DNA from: Smithella sp.
GTDB lineage: Bacteria; Desulfobacterota; Syntrophia; Syntrophales; Smithellaceae
Assembly: GCA_007244375.1 (NCBI GenBank)
Contig: SCVW01000004.1
Coordinates: forward strand, 1 to 64,000
DNA: 64,000 bases
Direction of reading: 5' to 3'
Each line of letters begins with the position of its first letter. Position 1 is the stretch's first letter. Positions 1 through 11,419 of the stretch are shown piece by piece. The position numbers and the translations under genes are program-made. Below the pieces are notes generated by a model. The model saw only the letters and a program-made list of their open reading frames with translations, made no database searches and was not told the DNA's origin.

Positions 1-200
1 TGTTTTAACCGTCGGTTCTCTTCCTCCAATACCTTCAGTTTCCTGGCATCGCTTACGCTCATTCCGCCATACTTGGCCTTCCAGTTGTAGTATGTCGCGT
101 CGCTGATCCCATGTTTGCGGCATACTTCCATTACTTTCTCGCCTCTCTCAGCCTCCTGCAAAATACCGATGATCTGCTCCTCCGTAAATCGCTTCTTCAT
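1..200 (-). mobile_element. IS3-family transposase OrfA, N-terminal part (cut by window edge)
   Basis: The minus strand starting at the ATG at 198-200 encodes a protein beginning MKKRFTEEQIIGILQEAERG, followed by a helix-turn-helix with CRKHGISDATYYNWKAKYGG and a leucine/glutamate-rich tail (KLKVLEEENRRLK). This is the standard N-terminus of the IS3-family (IS407-like group) OrfA DNA-binding subunit, which binds the IS ends and is translated with OrfB by frameshifting. A GGAGG ribosome site lies just upstream of the ATG. Only 66 codons are inside the window, so OrfB and the other IS end are not seen. The IS end lies to the right, between the ATG and about position 275. Confidence 0.9.
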
Positions 201-275
201 CCGTGCCTCCTTAAAGTGTTTTTCTATTCTACACTCTAATTAACTCTGGCACAACTTTCGGGGGGTATTCCCCAA
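201..275. repeat. Probable terminal end of the IS3-family element
   Basis: Between the OrfA start and the SIR2-like gene is a short non-coding leader. On the minus strand it contains CCCCCCGAAAGTTGTGCCAG, which resembles the CCCCGAAAGTTG-type ends common in IS3-family elements. The exact boundary cannot be set because the other end of the IS is outside the window; a junction around 262-275 is my estimate. The last dozen codons of the adjacent SIR2-like frame fall in this stretch. Confidence 0.45.
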
Positions 276-1500
276 CGATTTCAACTGATATTTCGCCTTT
301 TCTAGAATTAAGTGTATTTCTGAGAAGTTCCAACGGCCGGGTATCAGTCGGAGGAAAGGAATAACCTACAATTACAATCCTATCAGCAGCTTTCATTAGA
401 TCCTCAGAATGTTGCCAGAGATGCTCCATTTTTGATTTATAGACATCATATTTCTTCTGTCGAACAGGTGTAATTAATACTGGCGAGGACAGAATGCCTT
501 CTCCAGAGGGTTCTTCAAATGGAGAGAAAATGCCAATGGGAGTTGCCCTGACCCACATGCGATCAGGGCCTGGAGAGAGCTGATGATGAAAAAAACAAAA
601 ATCGGGTATATTAGGTGGATAATAACAATAACATGTTGACGAATAGCCACCTCTCCATCTATTTTTATACGTTTCATATGGAAGAGTTGACTGCCAATAT
701 AGAAAAATATTATCAGATTCTGGAACAGACGAAGTATATTCAAGAGTATCTAAATGAATGAATGTAAAGGGAGCAAGCCAATTTGTCGATCCGTGAAGTT
801 TAAGTAATTTCCAATTGGTTTGAAAATCTGGAGATGCTTCAACAGCCTGCTTCCACGTACCATCCATGACTGCTGAAAAAGAAATGCCATATCCGTCATT
901 AGGTGACCAACCACCTGTATCTGCTAGAGCTCTATCAAGTAAAGTATCCCAGTTAAAAGTTACAAACGCGTCATTAGGTCCGCAAAAATCAAGAAAATAG
1001 CGATAAGCAGATTCAGAAGGACCATTCTGAGCTTCATTGATGACGTTAGCAAAAATAAAGTTCATATTACTAAATACAGCAGCCAGGGAAGAAGCTTTGA
1101 GGAATTCATCTTCATTCAATCTTCTTTTCTTTCTAATTTTTATCAGCGTGTTTAATTCAGTTTCTATAGATGTCATGAAATCTTCAATATTTTCTGACCA
1201 CTGTGACACGTGAAGCGGTTTAACGCCTCTATAATGAGTTAAAAACGAAATTAAAGGTCCCACGTGAGCGCTGAAACCATCTGAAATAGGTAGTAAATGA
1301 AAAGCTTTGAAAAAACCATTGGCAAGAGGAACAGGAACACATCTTGAATTGAAGTTATAATGATGAGAAGCACCTGCTCCGAAGATCCAAACAGTTCTGG
1401 GAGATTCGGCCATGATTTTTGCGCGATCCCTTGGAGAAAGGTTTATCCAACAGAATTCTAAAAAGCCTTCAGCTACATTTTCAAGATCAACACTTTTCAT
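229..1500 (-). CDS. SIR2-like NAD-binding domain protein, possibly 3'-truncated by the IS
   Basis: A 423-residue protein with the hallmarks of the SIR2-like Rossmann family: GAGAS at residues 41-45, TFNWDTLLDRA near 181-191, KLHGSTNWL near 234-242 and IVIVGYSFPPTD near the C-terminus. Such proteins are frequently NAD-degrading effectors in antiphage systems, although catalytic activity here is inferred only. It lies 144 bp downstream of the PIN gene on the same strand, inside a defence island. No signal peptide or membrane segment is visible. The final residues (about YPPKVVPELIRV) are encoded by what looks like the IS3 terminal sequence, so the native C-terminus may be lost. Confidence 0.8.
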   Translation of the reverse strand: MKSVDLENVAEGFLEFCWINLSPRDRAKIMAESPRTVWIFGAGASHHYNFNSRCVPVPLANGFFKAFHLLPISDGFSAHVGPLISFLTHYRGVKPLHVSQWSENIEDFMTSIETELNTLIKIRKKRRLNEDEFLKASSLAAVFSNMNFIFANVINEAQNGPSESAYRYFLDFCGPNDAFVTFNWDTLLDRALADTGGWSPNDGYGISFSAVMDGTWKQAVEASPDFQTNWKLLKLHGSTNWLAPFTFIHLDTLEYTSSVPESDNIFLYWQSTLPYETYKNRWRGGYSSTCYCYYPPNIPDFCFFHHQLSPGPDRMWVRATPIGIFSPFEEPSGEGILSSPVLITPVRQKKYDVYKSKMEHLWQHSEDLMKAADRIVIVGYSFPPTDTRPLELLRNTLNSRKGEISVEIVGEYPPKVVPELIRV

Positions 1501-1644
1501 AGTTGAATGCCAACATTGATATCATTATTTTAGTTCGCCCGGCAACACTAGCGATATACGTAAAATAGAATGTATATGTTGTTTTTTCTAGAAGCTGTTT
1601 TGTCTGGAGCCATCTATTGATATTTGTTGCAGCAAAAATATTTT

Positions 1645-2172
1645 TTACTCCAGCCAATTCTCGAATTCTATATCAGATCCAGCAATCTTTTTGATTGCAT
1701 CCATTTTGTCGCGTGTAACCAGTACAAGGTTATGAGCCATTGCCGTCGCCGCAATCCAGAGATCATTTTCCTGTATTCTCAACTCTTTTGCTGTTGTTGG
1801 ATCTTTCCATTCTTCCACTCTCTTGCTGTATTTCTTTCTTTTTTTCTTACTGCCCGGTGCACAATAATTGAAAAGCCTTGCCCTGAGCTCAGCATAATAG
1901 TCGCGAGCAAGATCTGTATTAATATCCAACAAAATAAAAGCTGCGAAAAATTCTCTTGCAAGTTTATGTTCTTCGGGCTTATCAAAAGGAGCAATACGAA
2001 GTCCATATTCCACTTCACCAACACTTATCGGACACAAGAAAACTTTGGAGGTGTTAGATAATGTGTTCCAATGTTTTTCCAGAGCCTTACACTCAGGACT
2101 ATTACCACCGGCCTTCATCTCAGCAAGTGGGCCAAGAATATTCGTGTCAAGAAGATAATAACGATATTTCAT
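1645..2172 (-). CDS. PIN-domain ribonuclease (VapC-like)
   Basis: A 175-residue PIN-domain protein. The acidic metal-binding residues are visible: Asp9 in LLDTNIL, Glu53 in SVGEVEYG, Asp137 in QENDLWIAATA and Asp155 in LVTRDK. PIN domains with this arrangement are Mg-dependent RNases, usually VapC toxins. Its ATG overlaps the stop of the upstream DNA methylase gene (ATGA at 2169-2172), so the two are translationally coupled. No VapB-like antitoxin is adjacent; the preceding genes are the methylase and a zinc-ribbon protein. It is longer than a typical 130-140 residue VapC, with a basic insertion around residues 108-120 (KKKRKKYSKR). It is either an orphan toxin or the effector of this operon. 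Confidence 0.8.
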   Translation of the reverse strand: MKYRYYLLDTNILGPLAEMKAGGNSPECKALEKHWNTLSNTSKVFLCPISVGEVEYGLRIAPFDKPEEHKLAREFFAAFILLDINTDLARDYYAELRARLFNYCAPGSKKKRKKYSKRVEEWKDPTTAKELRIQENDLWIAATAMAHNLVLVTRDKMDAIKKIAGSDIEFENWLE

Positions 2173-4670
2173 TTGTCTTTATCTCCAAGGTTTTTAAGGT
2201 AATGCAGAAACTCTGCATTACGAATAATTGGAATACGTGTCATAGTATCTTGAGGCGTCGTTTTTTTAAATTGATCTGATATATAAATGTATAGAGGAAT
2301 CCATGAATCAATTTCCAGAGGAATGTAACCTGTAAATTCAAATGGTACTGGACGTTGATGGCCATGAAAAATGTCCAGAAGCTGTCTTTCTAATTTAGGC
2401 GGAAGTTTATAAAGTTTAAGTACCTCAGCATCTATCTGTAACAAAATAGTCTTTGCTTCGAATGTGTCTCGCGACAGCGCTTCTAAATAATTATGCACCA
2501 GTGAATTAATGATCTTTTTTGACTCATTAAATATTTCAGGTATAGGAATATCTTGATACACTCTTTTTGTTATGGTCCTCTGAAAACTGTGAGCATAGGT
2601 AAAGGCAGCGGCAACAGGTGAATTAAGTAACGCGGCTATAATTTCAACACTTAATGCTTCTGTCTTTGGCCAAACTGCAAAAAAATCTCGATTGACTATA
2701 CGATCTTTAACGTCAATAGCCGCGGCATAACGCCAAGGTCCACGAGACATTCGTGCTGCAGGAATGACTATTTTTGGTTTTTTCCAATTTAAATCCCATG
2801 CATTTCTTCTTCTAAGTTTATTGTCCGTTGAAATATAGACAGTATCTTTAGCAACGAATTGTTTAAACCCGTCTGTAACAGCCCATATTGCAGCAGATGA
2901 TCCTGTAAATGGTTCACGTCGAACTATCTTTTCTAACTTACCTTCGATTAACTTCGGTTCGTACTGAACTCCAATTCTAATATCAGATACATCGCCCAGT
3001 TTTGGATAACATTCTAAATATTTCCAAATCTCACGTAGTAAAGGAACGATAAAACGCCCTTTCATTTCATCTTCAAAATAAGACTGTGGCATTTTATCTT
3101 CTCTCGTAACTTGATGCCTAGTACGGAATATTACTCGTTCGCCATCTTTGACTTCTCTATATATTACATTTTGCACTAATTGCGGTTTTGTTTTACGCGC
3201 AACGAGAATTGTCGTTTCCATATCAGAATGTAAAAAAATACGATCGGGAAGATCCGTTAGCGCAATTATTTCAAAATTTTGCAGGATAAGTTCCCTCAGC
3301 TTTTTGTAATCTGACCCATCAACAAAAGAACGCGGCAATACTAATCCGATTAAGGCCAATGGCGGCAAAGCAGGTAATGCACGGTTCAAAAGTTCAACAG
3401 GCTTTGGTATTTCGGGACTACGACCTTCAATATTCTCAAAAGGAGGATTTCCCACCAATATCATTGTGTCTGCCATTGTATTTTCAAGTACCTTGCCAGC
3501 AAAAGCGTCTCCATTTTTTAAATTCCATCCATTTGGTTCTGGAAAATCTGCCAGCATAAGACACAAGCGTGCGACTTCAACTGAAAAAGGATCTATTTCT
3601 ATTCCTCTAAAGTGGTTAATATAAAAGTCATGTCGTTTCTTCCCATTCCAGTCTTCGGGCAAGAGATCTCTCATTCTTCTCATAGCTGATATTAAAAAAA
3701 TACCGTGCCCAGCCATAGGATCTGTAATATGCCATTTAGATTTTTGTAAAGTTTCTAAAGGAATTTGTGACATGACATAATCGGCCACATAAGAAGGTGT
3801 GCTGTGTATGCCAAGTTTCTTACGGCTATCTACCGAAACGAAAGTATTCTCATATATGAATGTAAGCGTATCGACGGAGATATTGCGCAAGGAAAAACTA
3901 TCGCCTATTTCTTTTGATATAGCGTCTAATATCGATGGGGGTATTTTAGAAGTGTCAAAGGATGATGACTGTCCATAATGATTTCTTACGGCTTGAAGCG
4001 CAGTTTTTGGTATACAGAAATCAATATTCCCATGAGTTAAGACATCACGATCTTTCAGTAATTTAGCAGCTAATAAATTGAAAACAGCTCTAAAGACTAT
4101 CGCAGCATCAATATTTAGTCGAAGATCATTATATGCTTGTTCAGTATGATTCAGTATTTCTCTAAGCAAATAGTCAATTTTTTTTGAAGCTTCGCTTTCT
4201 AAAATTGGGAGTAATCCAGCGTCAGCAAAATCCATTTGTCGCGGTGTCTGCTTAGCGAAATTAGACTTTGCTCTCAGTATAGTTTTTGGATTCCATTCTT
4301 TAATATTTCGAATGATGACATTTGAAACGTTACTAGTTCTATAGTTTTCCTGGAGGATAGGTTCGTCTTCAGTAATAGCCCAACGTTCAGTTATTCCATT
4401 ATTCAAGATGAGTACTTGTGGCGCGCCAAGTGCTTTCAATTCACGGGCGAGGTCAGCAGATGTGCGATTCATCTCCGCAACACGAACGCCAAAACATGCG
4501 GAACGATAATCCAAGGGTTCTTGCCCAAAGATTGCCCTTTCAACAGTACGTAAAGACACCCCTGGTGAAAATAAGTCTGCAAACTGATAATCCTTTTTTA
4601 TAAAGCTAGGCTTATAGCCTATTCTTTTAAAAGCATCATCTATGCTGTTAAGGGCTAAATTATTGTTCAT
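2169..4670 (-). CDS. N6-adenine DNA methylase, Eco57I/type IIG-like
   Basis: An 833-residue protein with a gamma-class N6-adenine methyltransferase core. The SAM-binding motif I is ITDPMAGHGIFL (about 315-326), followed by GIEIDPFSVEVAR (356-368), and the catalytic motif IV is NPPF at 408-411. The C-terminal third resembles a target-recognition region (TaqI-like, with VYQDIPIP). The first 300 residues match no motif I know and lack a clear PD-(D/E)xK site, so nuclease activity is uncertain. It would methylate DNA in a restriction-like or BREX/DISARM-like defence role. It is coupled to the PIN gene downstream and preceded by a small zinc-ribbon gene 25 bp upstream. Confidence 0.8.
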   Translation of the reverse strand: MNNNLALNSIDDAFKRIGYKPSFIKKDYQFADLFSPGVSLRTVERAIFGQEPLDYRSACFGVRVAEMNRTSADLARELKALGAPQVLILNNGITERWAITEDEPILQENYRTSNVSNVIIRNIKEWNPKTILRAKSNFAKQTPRQMDFADAGLLPILESEASKKIDYLLREILNHTEQAYNDLRLNIDAAIVFRAVFNLLAAKLLKDRDVLTHGNIDFCIPKTALQAVRNHYGQSSSFDTSKIPPSILDAISKEIGDSFSLRNISVDTLTFIYENTFVSVDSRKKLGIHSTPSYVADYVMSQIPLETLQKSKWHITDPMAGHGIFLISAMRRMRDLLPEDWNGKKRHDFYINHFRGIEIDPFSVEVARLCLMLADFPEPNGWNLKNGDAFAGKVLENTMADTMILVGNPPFENIEGRSPEIPKPVELLNRALPALPPLALIGLVLPRSFVDGSDYKKLRELILQNFEIIALTDLPDRIFLHSDMETTILVARKTKPQLVQNVIYREVKDGERVIFRTRHQVTREDKMPQSYFEDEMKGRFIVPLLREIWKYLECYPKLGDVSDIRIGVQYEPKLIEGKLEKIVRREPFTGSSAAIWAVTDGFKQFVAKDTVYISTDNKLRRRNAWDLNWKKPKIVIPAARMSRGPWRYAAAIDVKDRIVNRDFFAVWPKTEALSVEIIAALLNSPVAAAFTYAHSFQRTITKRVYQDIPIPEIFNESKKIINSLVHNYLEALSRDTFEAKTILLQIDAEVLKLYKLPPKLERQLLDIFHGHQRPVPFEFTGYIPLEIDSWIPLYIYISDQFKKTTPQDTMTRIPIIRNAEFLHYLKNLGDKDK

Positions 4671-4695
4671 ATTTAGATCATTGTTTTTCGTTGCC

Positions 4696-4842
4696 CTACT
4701 TCTTCTTTAGTTTCTTTTTTTTAGGTGTATTCCAATAAGGGCTTTTGCATTTAGGGCAAACTTTTGCAAGCTCCTGTTTTCGAGGAAACCACTGATGATT
4801 ACACCGTGTACATTGCAATCCTTGTAGCATAACTTTCGGCAT
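4696..4842 (-). CDS. Small zinc-ribbon protein (48 aa)
   Basis: A short minus-strand frame of 48 residues starting MPKVMLQGLQCTRCNHQW. It holds two CxxC knuckles, CTRC and CPKC, followed by KSPYWN and a lysine-rich tail (KKKKLKKK). This is a rubredoxin-like zinc ribbon, a type often found next to toxin or mobile-element genes, where it may bind nucleic acid. It ends 25 bp before the methylase start and is probably the first gene of that operon, just downstream of an AT-rich palindromic region. Function is unknown; a role as regulator or antitoxin is only an inference from position. Confidence 0.7.
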   Translation of the reverse strand: MPKVMLQGLQCTRCNHQWFPRKQELAKVCPKCKSPYWNTPKKKKLKKK

Positions 4843-4855
4843 ATTAGACAAATAT

Positions 4856-4931
4856 CATATCATTAGTAATATGTCAACGTTAATATATTAATAATATATA
4901 CTTATTAATATATTATTTATAATAATATATT
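4856..4931. promoter_or_regulatory. AT-rich palindromic repeat region, candidate operator/promoter
   Basis: This stretch upstream of the zinc-ribbon gene is almost pure A+T and repetitive. It contains TTAATATATTAA at 4880-4891 and a second TTAATATATTA at 4905-4915, 25 bp apart, plus ATAATATAT at 4891-4899 and again at 4922-4930. A looser inverted repeat (CATAT...ATATG) lies at 4856-4873. Spaced palindromes upstream of a toxin-like operon are typical of autoregulatory operators. No single -35/-10 pair stands out. Confidence 0.45.
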
Positions 4932-5058
4932 TCTATAATTTTATTTTCACGTTCAGTTTAGATAATTGAAAGTTATTGAAAAATAAAAATTTGGGAACGA
5001 TTTATTTCACAAATCATTATTTTTTAATTTTAAATAAAAGCAGTAATCTGTTTGATCT

Positions 5059-8272
<3,214 letters not shown>

Positions 8273-8280
<8 letters not shown>

Positions 8281-9517
8281 TCGCGGCTGCTACCTCCTTC
8301 ATGCTATCAGGAAACTGTATATCCAGATTCTCAACATCAATTTTGCCGGACATTAAGCGGGCAAGCAGACGGTCGCGAGTATTGAAGAGGTTATTGGTTT
8401 GCTTTTTCAGATTAACAATGCATTCAAATGTTGACCATTGAATTTCCTCGAAAGCGTTTAATAAATCAGGTGATGGTTTTAGGTAAGTAAGTCGCTTTAT
8501 AATGTCTTGGCTTAGGTTTTGTTGAGCTGCTCCCATACTGATATTAAATAAGTATTCTCTAATCGACTTCAAATAAAAGAATAAGTAACAGAGGGAGTAA
8601 TTAGACGTGTCTATTGGTAAAAATGCACAACATGCCTGATTTGTAGCAGAAGATTTTAAAGTTATGCCCAACTGACCAATATTAACGCCATACATTGCCA
8701 TTATTAAAGTAAATGGAGGGAATAATTTTGCAGATGAATTTTTTAATCCCAACTCCGTAATTTTTTCATCGGTATTTATGATAAAAGTATCTTTCAATTC
8801 GCCTGTTTTTATCCATTCGATATTGCCATTATAATACTCACTTTCTTTTTGTCGCGACGGCGTTCCACCAGAGGAAGTCTTGAAACAATCTTCAACTTTA
8901 TTCACTTCCCAGCCTTCCGGCACGCCTTTGACAATCTTCACTTTTTCATGTCCGGGGAAGCGCAGGCGGACGAACCATTCGCGATAGAGTTCTTCAGCCA
9001 TCTTTTCCAGAATGGCGATGCGGCGGTTATTGTTTTCAATCAGGTCATCGTAAGCGGAAAGCACCGCCGCAATTTTGCGCTGAATTGGAAGATCGGGGAG
9101 ATCAATGGTTGTATTTTCAATAAGTGAGGGATTAAAAGCTGGATAATTAGATTGTTGGCTTTCTGCTATGCCAGACAAAAAGTCAGTATACCAATTTGTA
9201 GTCATTAGGCGGTATAGATAATCGGGGCATACCTTTTTACAGGTGATAACAGCAAAACCTGTTGAAGCTACAGTTTTGCTGCTTGGATTTTTTGCAATGC
9301 CAAAATGTTTTAAATTAGGGCGTACTGTTGATATTAAAATGTCATTATGACGAACTATTCTTTTTGCTCGCGAAGGTGCATCTTTTAGTTGGATATGTTG
9401 AAGTTTTTCAAATCTTCCTTCTGTCAAAGAAGCTGTGTCAATGTATTCAATTTCAGAATAAGGATATTTTGAATTAATATTCAATTCATTTATTTTAACA
9501 ACATCCTTTATCTTCAT
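8273..9517 (-). CDS. hsdS: Type I restriction specificity subunit S
   Basis: A 414-residue HsdS, which sets the DNA target of the HsdM/HsdR complex. It has two variable target-recognition domains, each followed by a conserved helical spacer: PIQRKIAAVLSAYDDLIENN around residue 175, and the second one with LKKQTNNLFNTRDRLLARLM near the C-terminus. I place the start at the ATG at 9515-9517 (MKIKDVVK) because it overlaps the stop of the AbiEii gene as ATGA. A longer in-frame extension to 9631 would run inside abiEii and has no family similarity. The stop overlaps the hsdR start. Confidence 0.92.
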
Positions 9518-10587
9518 TCTTCCCCCGCCATTTTCCCCAGAAGATAAACCTGATACCAATAAAAAAATGCCTCGGGGTTGCTCTTCTTGAGTTTGTTTAG
9601 CTTGGTATCCAGCGGCGCATCGATTTGCCAATCTATTATCTGCTGGGCATTTTCAAAACGGACAAATTTAGTTTCTCCGGTTTCAATTAGTTTTGCCAGA
9701 TACGCCGCATGTGCCGCATGCACAATGGCTTTTTCTATGTGGTAGCTTTCCGAGAAAATATAAGCCTTGATTTGCGATATGCCTTTTAACAGAGTGTCAA
9801 AGTCGCCCGCGCCGGACTTTCCTCTGGTGGCCAGGCAAAGCGCGGTGGCTGAAATATCATCCAAAACATTTTTTACATCCCCTGGAAGTTTGCGATATTT
9901 CATTTCCGTCTGTGCGATCTTTATAAAAGTTTCGGCAACGGTTTTTATATCGCTGATATCTTCAAACAGATTCCCTACATCGTATAATTGCTTTATAATT
10001 TCCATCGCCATGCTGACGCCGCTCTTTGCGTAGGGTATTCCCGTGGTGTTTGGCGCAAAAGCAGTCAACTTGTCGCCCAGAATATCTTCTTTGCCGGGAA
10101 TATTTACCTGTAGCGGCGCTCCGTCCTGTTGAACAAACGGCAAATGAATATCCGTCGGAATGATTTTTTTGTACGGAGATGTCTCTATCAGAATATCGAG
10201 CAGAATATTGTCTTCGGGAATATTCTTTTGATGCACCGGCTTATAAAAAAATTTATAGTGCAGTTTATTGATTTCTGACGCTGTCTTTCTTTTTTGAACT
10301 TCAAATCTCGTGAAACTTTTCTCTTTGATAAATTTTGCAAAGTGCGCCTCAAAGTCCGCTTCTTTCGGCGCGATGATGTCAATATCAATGGAAAATCTTC
10401 TGGGATTCTGCTGAAGCAGCATCACGGAAGACCCGCCTTTAAAAACAAATTCTAAACCGGACTGGACAAGACCTTCCAGAAGCAGCAGGGCGCGAATGAC
10501 TTTTTCAATAAGAATCTTATCCGCCTTGCGGTTTTCGGCGGATACCTTATTGATCCACTCCGGTTGTAATGTGTCTTTTGAGATCAT
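9514..10587 (-). CDS. AbiEii/AbiGii-family nucleotidyltransferase toxin
   Basis: A 357-residue protein of the AbiEii toxin family, the nucleotidyltransferase half of type IV toxin-antitoxin and abortive-infection systems. The nucleotidyltransferase signature is clear: FKGGSSVMLL (GGSS at 51-54) and RRFSIDIDI with Asp68 and Asp70. Family members transfer nucleotides to tRNA or other targets and stop growth. It follows the AbiEi-like antitoxin gene by about 22 bp and overlaps hsdS by ATGA, so the toxin-antitoxin pair is embedded between hsdM and hsdS of the restriction operon. Confidence 0.88.
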   Translation of the reverse strand: MISKDTLQPEWINKVSAENRKADKILIEKVIRALLLLEGLVQSGLEFVFKGGSSVMLLQQNPRRFSIDIDIIAPKEADFEAHFAKFIKEKSFTRFEVQKRKTASEINKLHYKFFYKPVHQKNIPEDNILLDILIETSPYKKIIPTDIHLPFVQQDGAPLQVNIPGKEDILGDKLTAFAPNTTGIPYAKSGVSMAMEIIKQLYDVGNLFEDISDIKTVAETFIKIAQTEMKYRKLPGDVKNVLDDISATALCLATRGKSGAGDFDTLLKGISQIKAYIFSESYHIEKAIVHAAHAAYLAKLIETGETKFVRFENAQQIIDWQIDAPLDTKLNKLKKSNPEAFFYWYQVYLLGKMAGEE

Positions 10588-10609
10588 ATCAAATTATTGG
10601 CACTAATCC

Positions 10610-11365
10610 TTATGATTTGCCGCTGATTTGGTTTAATATATTTTTAATGTCTGGTTCTTTGTTTCTTCTTTTTGCGTAGCGCAGAAGCCTATTTGTATTA
10701 ACCGTATATTTCCCCAACGCACTTTCAAAAATATTGAGCATTTCACTGCCTTGCAGGAAGGAAAAAATATCGCTGTCTGCGTAGAGATCAACAAGAATCT
10801 TTTCGATAGCCGGCACAGTTATATGATCAACATCCTGAAGTGGCGCTTCGCTGGTCAAGGATTTAACTATTATGGAGCCCTTGCTTTCTAAAACGAACAT
10901 CTCCATCATTTCATGCAATGGCTCTTTGAACGTGTATTTTTCTTGATTGATTTCTTTGACAAAATGGAAGACAGAATCCAGCACTTCACGTTCCACCTCA
11001 ACCAGCAGGAAATCATACATGGATACATGCTGAAAAAATTCTTTTAAAGAGGACGTGTGCCAGCAACAAAGAGTAATGAGAGGGAATTTCTTTTTAATTT
11101 GAGAGAAGATACTTTTTTGCTTTTTATCAAGGACTGGTAAAAAACAGGTTCCCTTGCCTAAAGAATAAATACCTCGACCGATTTTTTTTAATAAACCCTG
11201 CTGGATGAGATTGTAAATCCGCCAGTTTACGGTTGCTCTTTTAATATCGGGTTGGGTTTTTGAGAAAAAATCGTAAACATCGTTTGTGGTAAACGATTCC
11301 CGATTCGCAAAATGTTGGATTAGAGTATCCGTTTCTTTACAAGCCTCCCGATGCCAGTATACAAA
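10610..11365 (-). CDS. AbiEi-like antitoxin with no ordinary start codon
   Basis: The frame is open from an upstream stop (11366-11368) to 10610, up to 251 residues. The first part encodes a winged-helix-like segment (SFTTNDVYDFF, RATVNWRIYNLIQQGLLKKI, GRGIYSLG), typical of AbiEi/DUF6577-type antitoxins that pair with AbiEii. The first ATG in this frame is at 11020, after the winged helix, giving only 136 residues. No ATG, GTG or TTG lies in frame upstream; a GGGAGG ribosome site on the minus strand at about 11345-11350 suggests a non-canonical start (for example ACG at 11330-11332) or a start-codon mutation. In AbiE systems this protein neutralises the toxin and represses its promoter. Confidence 0.65.
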   Translation of the reverse strand, partial: FVYWHREACKETDTLIQHFANRESFTTNDVYDFFSKTQPDIKRATVNWRIYNLIQQGLLKKIGRGIYSLGKGTCFLPVLDKKQKSIFSQIKKKFPLITLCCWHTSSLKEFFQHVSMYDFLLVEVEREVLDSVFHFVKEINQEKYTFKEPLHEMMEMFVLESKGSIIVKSLTSEAPLQDVDHITVPAIEKILVDLYADSDIFSFLQGSEMLNIFESALGKYTVNTNRLLRYAKRRNKEPDIKNILNQISGKS

Positions 11366-11419
11366 TTATCGGCAATAAGTCAAATAAATTGCCGCTAATT
11401 TGATTATCTTTTCAGCTTG

